Shown here: positions 13,982 to 16,361 of the stretch, piece by piece | Layout: every line of letters begins with the position of its first letter | Position numbering within the stretch: position 1 is the first letter of the stretch | DNA from: an uncultured Eubacterium sp. | Lineage (GTDB): Bacteria; Bacillota; Clostridia; Peptostreptococcales; Anaerovoracaceae | Length of the DNA stretch: 16,361 bases | Reading direction: 5' to 3' | NCBI GenBank assembly: GCA_937966095.1 | Contig: CALCKF010000025.1 | Coordinates: 1-16,361, forward strand | Notes under the pieces: generated by a model | What the model was told of the DNA's origin: nothing | The model's input: the letters and a program-made list of their open reading frames with translations, nothing else | The model's database searches: none | Program-made: the position numbers and the translations under genes

Positions 13982-14815
13982 TCACTCCTGATTCAAATTA
14001 CCCATCTTATATCCTGCAAGGTCAAGAGAAACGTATCGGAAACCGCATTTGCGTATATTTTCATTGACCTTGTCCATAAATGCCTCGTCGTAAAATCTGC
14101 TGCGGTCCTGAGGCGGAACTTCTATCCTGGCAAGATCGCCATGATGACGGACACGTACCTGCGTAAAACCAAGATCCCTCAGGTATGCTTCCGCAGAATA
14201 TATCGATGAAAGCTTTTCTTCGGTTATCACCTGACCGTAAGGTATCCTGGAGGCAAGGCATGCGAATGCAGGTTTGTTCCATATATCGTTCATAAGAGCA
14301 GCTTCTATAACAGGGTCTTTTTCCGCCATGGACTTCAGGGCTTCTCTTATTTCCGATTTGCAAAGCCCGGCATCCTTTAGAGGGCTGACAACGCCAAGCT
14401 CCTGTAAAGCTCTATAACCCGGCCTGTAATCATCCATATCATCCATATTTGTGCCATCTGCAAGCACACTGCCCACAATATCAGCACGTTCTTTCAGATT
14501 TGAAAAAATTTCTTTCTTGCATATATAGCATCTGTCTTTTGTGTTATCATAAATTGCTGATAACACATGGTCTGCCGGTATGATTTTATGACTTATACCG
14601 AGATTTTCGCAAAGTGAAACGGCGTATTCGATTTCATCCTGAGCAAAATTTGGAGCTTTTGCGGTCAAGGCAGCTATTCTGTCATCTTTCCACAGATCAT
14701 ATGCGAAAATCAGAAGGAAGACACTGTCGACACCTCCGGAGAGAGCAACGATCATCTGCCTGTAACCGGAGATTATATTTTTGAGCTTTTCCAGCTTTTT
14801 ATCAAGTTTTATCAT
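13982..14815 (-). CDS. larE: LarE-type ATP-dependent sacrificial sulfur transferase
   Basis: Protein of 277 residues of the N-type PP-loop ATPase family. In Lactobacillus, LarE adenylates the biosynthetic precursor of the nickel-pincer cofactor of lactate racemase and donates sulfur from its own cysteine. Visible: PP-loop ALSGGVDSVFLL (24-35); DRCYICKKE (95-102); LADGTNMDD (118-126); DYRPGYRAL; NKPAFACLASRIPYG (180-194), where C186 is at the place expected for the sacrificial cysteine; and RVRHHGDLARIEV near 221-233. No additional Cys pair is seen near that last motif, so it looks like the sacrificial single-Cys type rather than the [4Fe-4S] type (inference). No larA, larB or larC occurs in the window. 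It starts at ATG 14815, 27 bases after the HD gene, preceded by a GGGG-type ribosome site. Confidence 0.93.
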   Translation of the reverse strand: MIKLDKKLEKLKNIISGYRQMIVALSGGVDSVFLLIFAYDLWKDDRIAALTAKAPNFAQDEIEYAVSLCENLGISHKIIPADHVLSAIYDNTKDRCYICKKEIFSNLKERADIVGSVLADGTNMDDMDDYRPGYRALQELGVVSPLKDAGLCKSEIREALKSMAEKDPVIEAALMNDIWNKPAFACLASRIPYGQVITEEKLSSIYSAEAYLRDLGFTQVRVRHHGDLARIEVPPQDRSRFYDEAFMDKVNENIRKCGFRYVSLDLAGYKMGNLNQE

Positions 14816-14842
14816 ATCAGCACCCCATAAAATACAATACTG

Positions 14843-15394
14843 CTATTTTTCTTCACAGGTCCTCATTGCCAGTATGGTCTCCTCAAACAGTTTTTCAAGA
14901 TCCCAGCCCAGCATTTCAGCTCCCTGTCTTATTATATCCCTGTCGCAGCCTGCTGCAAATTTTTTGTCTTTGAATTTTTTCTTTACAGATTTGACTTCCA
15001 TGTCCTGTACACTCTTAGAAGGACGCATCAATGCAGCAGCACCGATTAGTCCTGTCAGTTCATCGCATGCAAAAAGCACTTTTTCCATTTCGTGCTCGGG
15101 TTTGGCTGTAACGCCGTCCAGGCCGTATCCATGTGAGATAACTGCATGTATCATCCTGTCATCTGCTCCTGCATCCTGTAGAAGTGAGACTGCCTTTACG
15201 CAGTGCTGATCAGGCCACATTTCAAAATCTATATCGTGCAGAAGGCCGACTATGCCCCAGAAATCTGCCTCGTCTTCATATCCGAGCTTTTCTGCAAAAT
15301 ATCTCATCGTACCTTCGACGGTCTTTCCGTGGTGGATATGGAAATCCTCTTTATTGTATTTTTTCAGCAATTCAAAAGCTTCATCCCTGTTCAT
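14843..15394 (-). CDS. HD-domain hydrolase
   Basis: Cytoplasmic protein of 183 residues with an HDIG-type HD fold. Metal ligands read as H22 (FHIHHGKTVEG), H53-D54 (GLLHDIDFE), H88 (VISHGYG) and D111 (FACDELTGLI). The conserved DELTG...ALMRPSKSV segment (111-129) is typical of a widespread clostridial HD family whose substrate is not known. The start is the ATG at 15394 with AAGGAAGG seven bases upstream; the frame continues upstream to 15481, but that part lies inside the preceding transporter gene. The ATG shares one base with the EamA stop codon (TAATG), so translation is coupled. It is unlike the shorter HD protein at 4845. Confidence 0.9.
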   Translation of the reverse strand: MNRDEAFELLKKYNKEDFHIHHGKTVEGTMRYFAEKLGYEDEADFWGIVGLLHDIDFEMWPDQHCVKAVSLLQDAGADDRMIHAVISHGYGLDGVTAKPEHEMEKVLFACDELTGLIGAAALMRPSKSVQDMEVKSVKKKFKDKKFAAGCDRDIIRQGAEMLGWDLEKLFEETILAMRTCEEK

Positions 15395-16361
15395 TATAAA
15401 ACCTTCCTTTCTTTGTTGAGATTGTTGATATTTTTCTGCGGCAGCTGTGCTGTCAATATTGCCGCAAACATTATTATACACCCGGTGATCTCCTTTGGAG
15501 ACATGGTTTCGCCAAGGAAAAGCATACCGGTAATAACAGCGAATACTGATTCAAGACACAGTATCATGGAGGCTACCGTAGGATCAGCATCAGCCTGGGC
15601 GATTATCTGGAACGTATATGCAACACCGCATGACAGCACACCTGCATATAATATGGGAAGCCATGATGATGCAAGAGTCTGCAATGTGGGAAGAGCAAAA
15701 CCCAGAAGAGGGTCAGCCCATATAAACATCAGGGAAAGAATACCGGCAACAAAAAACTGGATGCAGGACAGCCTGACCCCGTCGACTTTTGGAGAAAAAT
15801 GGTCGATCACCATTATATGAGCTGCAAACAGTATAGCACAGAAAAAAATAAGTATATCCCCTCTGTTCAGGTGACCGAAACCGCCTCCTGACGGTATGCA
15901 CAGCATATAAAGGCCTGCTGCCGATGCTATCACGCACACCCATATGATCGGTCTTATCTTTTTTTTGAGGAAAAGACCCAGAAAAGGAACAATTATAACA
16001 TAAAGAGCAGTTATAAAACCCGCTTTTCCTGCGCTGGTATATATAAGGCCTATCTGCTGCAGATTCCCTGCAACCATCAGTATTACGCCGCAGAGAATCC
16101 CGCCCTTAAGCAGAGTATGCTTTTGCTTTATGATCTCATCAGATGATTTTTCCTGAAACTCGATTTCACCGGATTCGGTTCTGCCGGACCTGAATCTGTC
16201 AAGTATCTTTATGGATGGCAGGAGAACTATCCCTCCGATCAGAGTACGTATACCGCTGAAAGTCAGCGGGCCTACGAAATCCATGCCGCTTTTCTGGGCA
16301 ACAAAAGAGCTGCCCCATATAAGGGCAGTGAGTACAAGCATAATATTACCGCGCAGTTTCC
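15394..16361 (-). CDS. EamA/DMT-superfamily transporter (5' end outside the window)
   Basis: Drug/metabolite-type membrane transporter with two EamA repeats and about ten hydrophobic helices. The first helix motif LTALIWGSSFVAQKSG and the mid-protein GLIYTSAGKAGFITALYVIIVPF and C-terminal SMILCLESVFAVITGMLFLGE are typical. Substrate is not predictable; amino acids or metabolites are common in the family. An ATG at 16341 gives 315 residues, but the open frame continues upstream to the window edge encoding KLRGNI before that Met, which matches the usual DMT N-terminus (M-K-x-LRGN), so the true start is probably just beyond base 16361 and the gene is partial here. It is the first visible gene of the minus-strand operon with the HD hydrolase, larE and mazG. 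Confidence 0.92.
   Translation of the reverse strand, partial: KLRGNIMLVLTALIWGSSFVAQKSGMDFVGPLTFSGIRTLIGGIVLLPSIKILDRFRSGRTESGEIEFQEKSSDEIIKQKHTLLKGGILCGVILMVAGNLQQIGLIYTSAGKAGFITALYVIIVPFLGLFLKKKIRPIIWVCVIASAAGLYMLCIPSGGGFGHLNRGDILIFFCAILFAAHIMVIDHFSPKVDGVRLSCIQFFVAGILSLMFIWADPLLGFALPTLQTLASSWLPILYAGVLSCGVAYTFQIIAQADADPTVASMILCLESVFAVITGMLFLGETMSPKEITGCIIMFAAILTAQLPQKNINNLNKERKVL

Noticed and set aside
15395..15481. 29-codon N-terminal extension of the HD hydrolase
   Set aside because: It lies wholly inside the EamA gene in another frame, and AAGGAAGG precedes the ATG at 15394.
1..16361. CRISPR array, tRNA/rRNA genes, insertion sequences, prophage or toxin-antitoxin genes
   Set aside because: Looked for on both strands; no spaced repeats, cloverleaf-like segments, transposase or integrase motifs were seen. 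The MazG here is the pyrophosphohydrolase, not the MazEF toxin.

Overview
The window looks like a chromosomal segment of a low-to-moderate GC Gram-positive anaerobe. Class Clostridia (Bacillota) is my best guess, perhaps an Eubacteriales family XIII-like lineage, but the family level is only an inference. Supporting signs are strong AGGAGG-type ribosome sites, GTG starts after good ribosome sites, heavy use of ATA for isoleucine, lipoproteins, an AGCS amino-acid symporter, single-domain MazG and LarE. I see no tRNA, rRNA, CRISPR array, transposase or phage gene, and no gene-free stretch longer than about 175 bases.

Left part (1-5917): the 3' part of an OmpR-type response regulator, its histidine kinase and a small PepSY lipoprotein form one tight operon. 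A convergent azlCD pair (branched-chain amino-acid exporter) follows on the minus strand, with its end touching the end of the PepSY gene. Beyond azlC lies a second, paralogous PepSY gene on the plus strand. Next come a four-helix membrane protein of unknown function overlapping an HD-domain hydrolase, then a small two-helix membrane protein with an acidic tail and a clear terminator.

Middle (5930-10214): a small membrane protein of the CmpB-like 'ABC-transporter type IV' family overlaps the 3' end of a convergent Na+/alanine symporter gene by 53 bp. Divergent from the symporter is an operon of an alpha-D-phosphohexomutase and a stand-alone NAD(P)H-hydrate epimerase (nnrE), coupled by an ATGA overlap.

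Accessory-looking part (10215-13564): this stretch is visibly more AT-rich. It holds a polytopic membrane protein ending in a LuxR-type DNA-binding domain, a perfect 8-bp inverted repeat next to a promoter-like sequence, and a lipoprotein M28 metallopeptidase with a long extra C-terminal region. I regard this regulator/operator/peptidase unit as the most interesting part of the window.

Right part (13565-16361, minus strand): an operon reading EamA transporter (5' end outside the window), HD-domain hydrolase, LarE sulfur transferase, MazG pyrophosphohydrolase. LarE appears here without larA, larB or larC.

The first ~50 bases do not fit the response regulator that follows them and may be an assembly-edge artefact.
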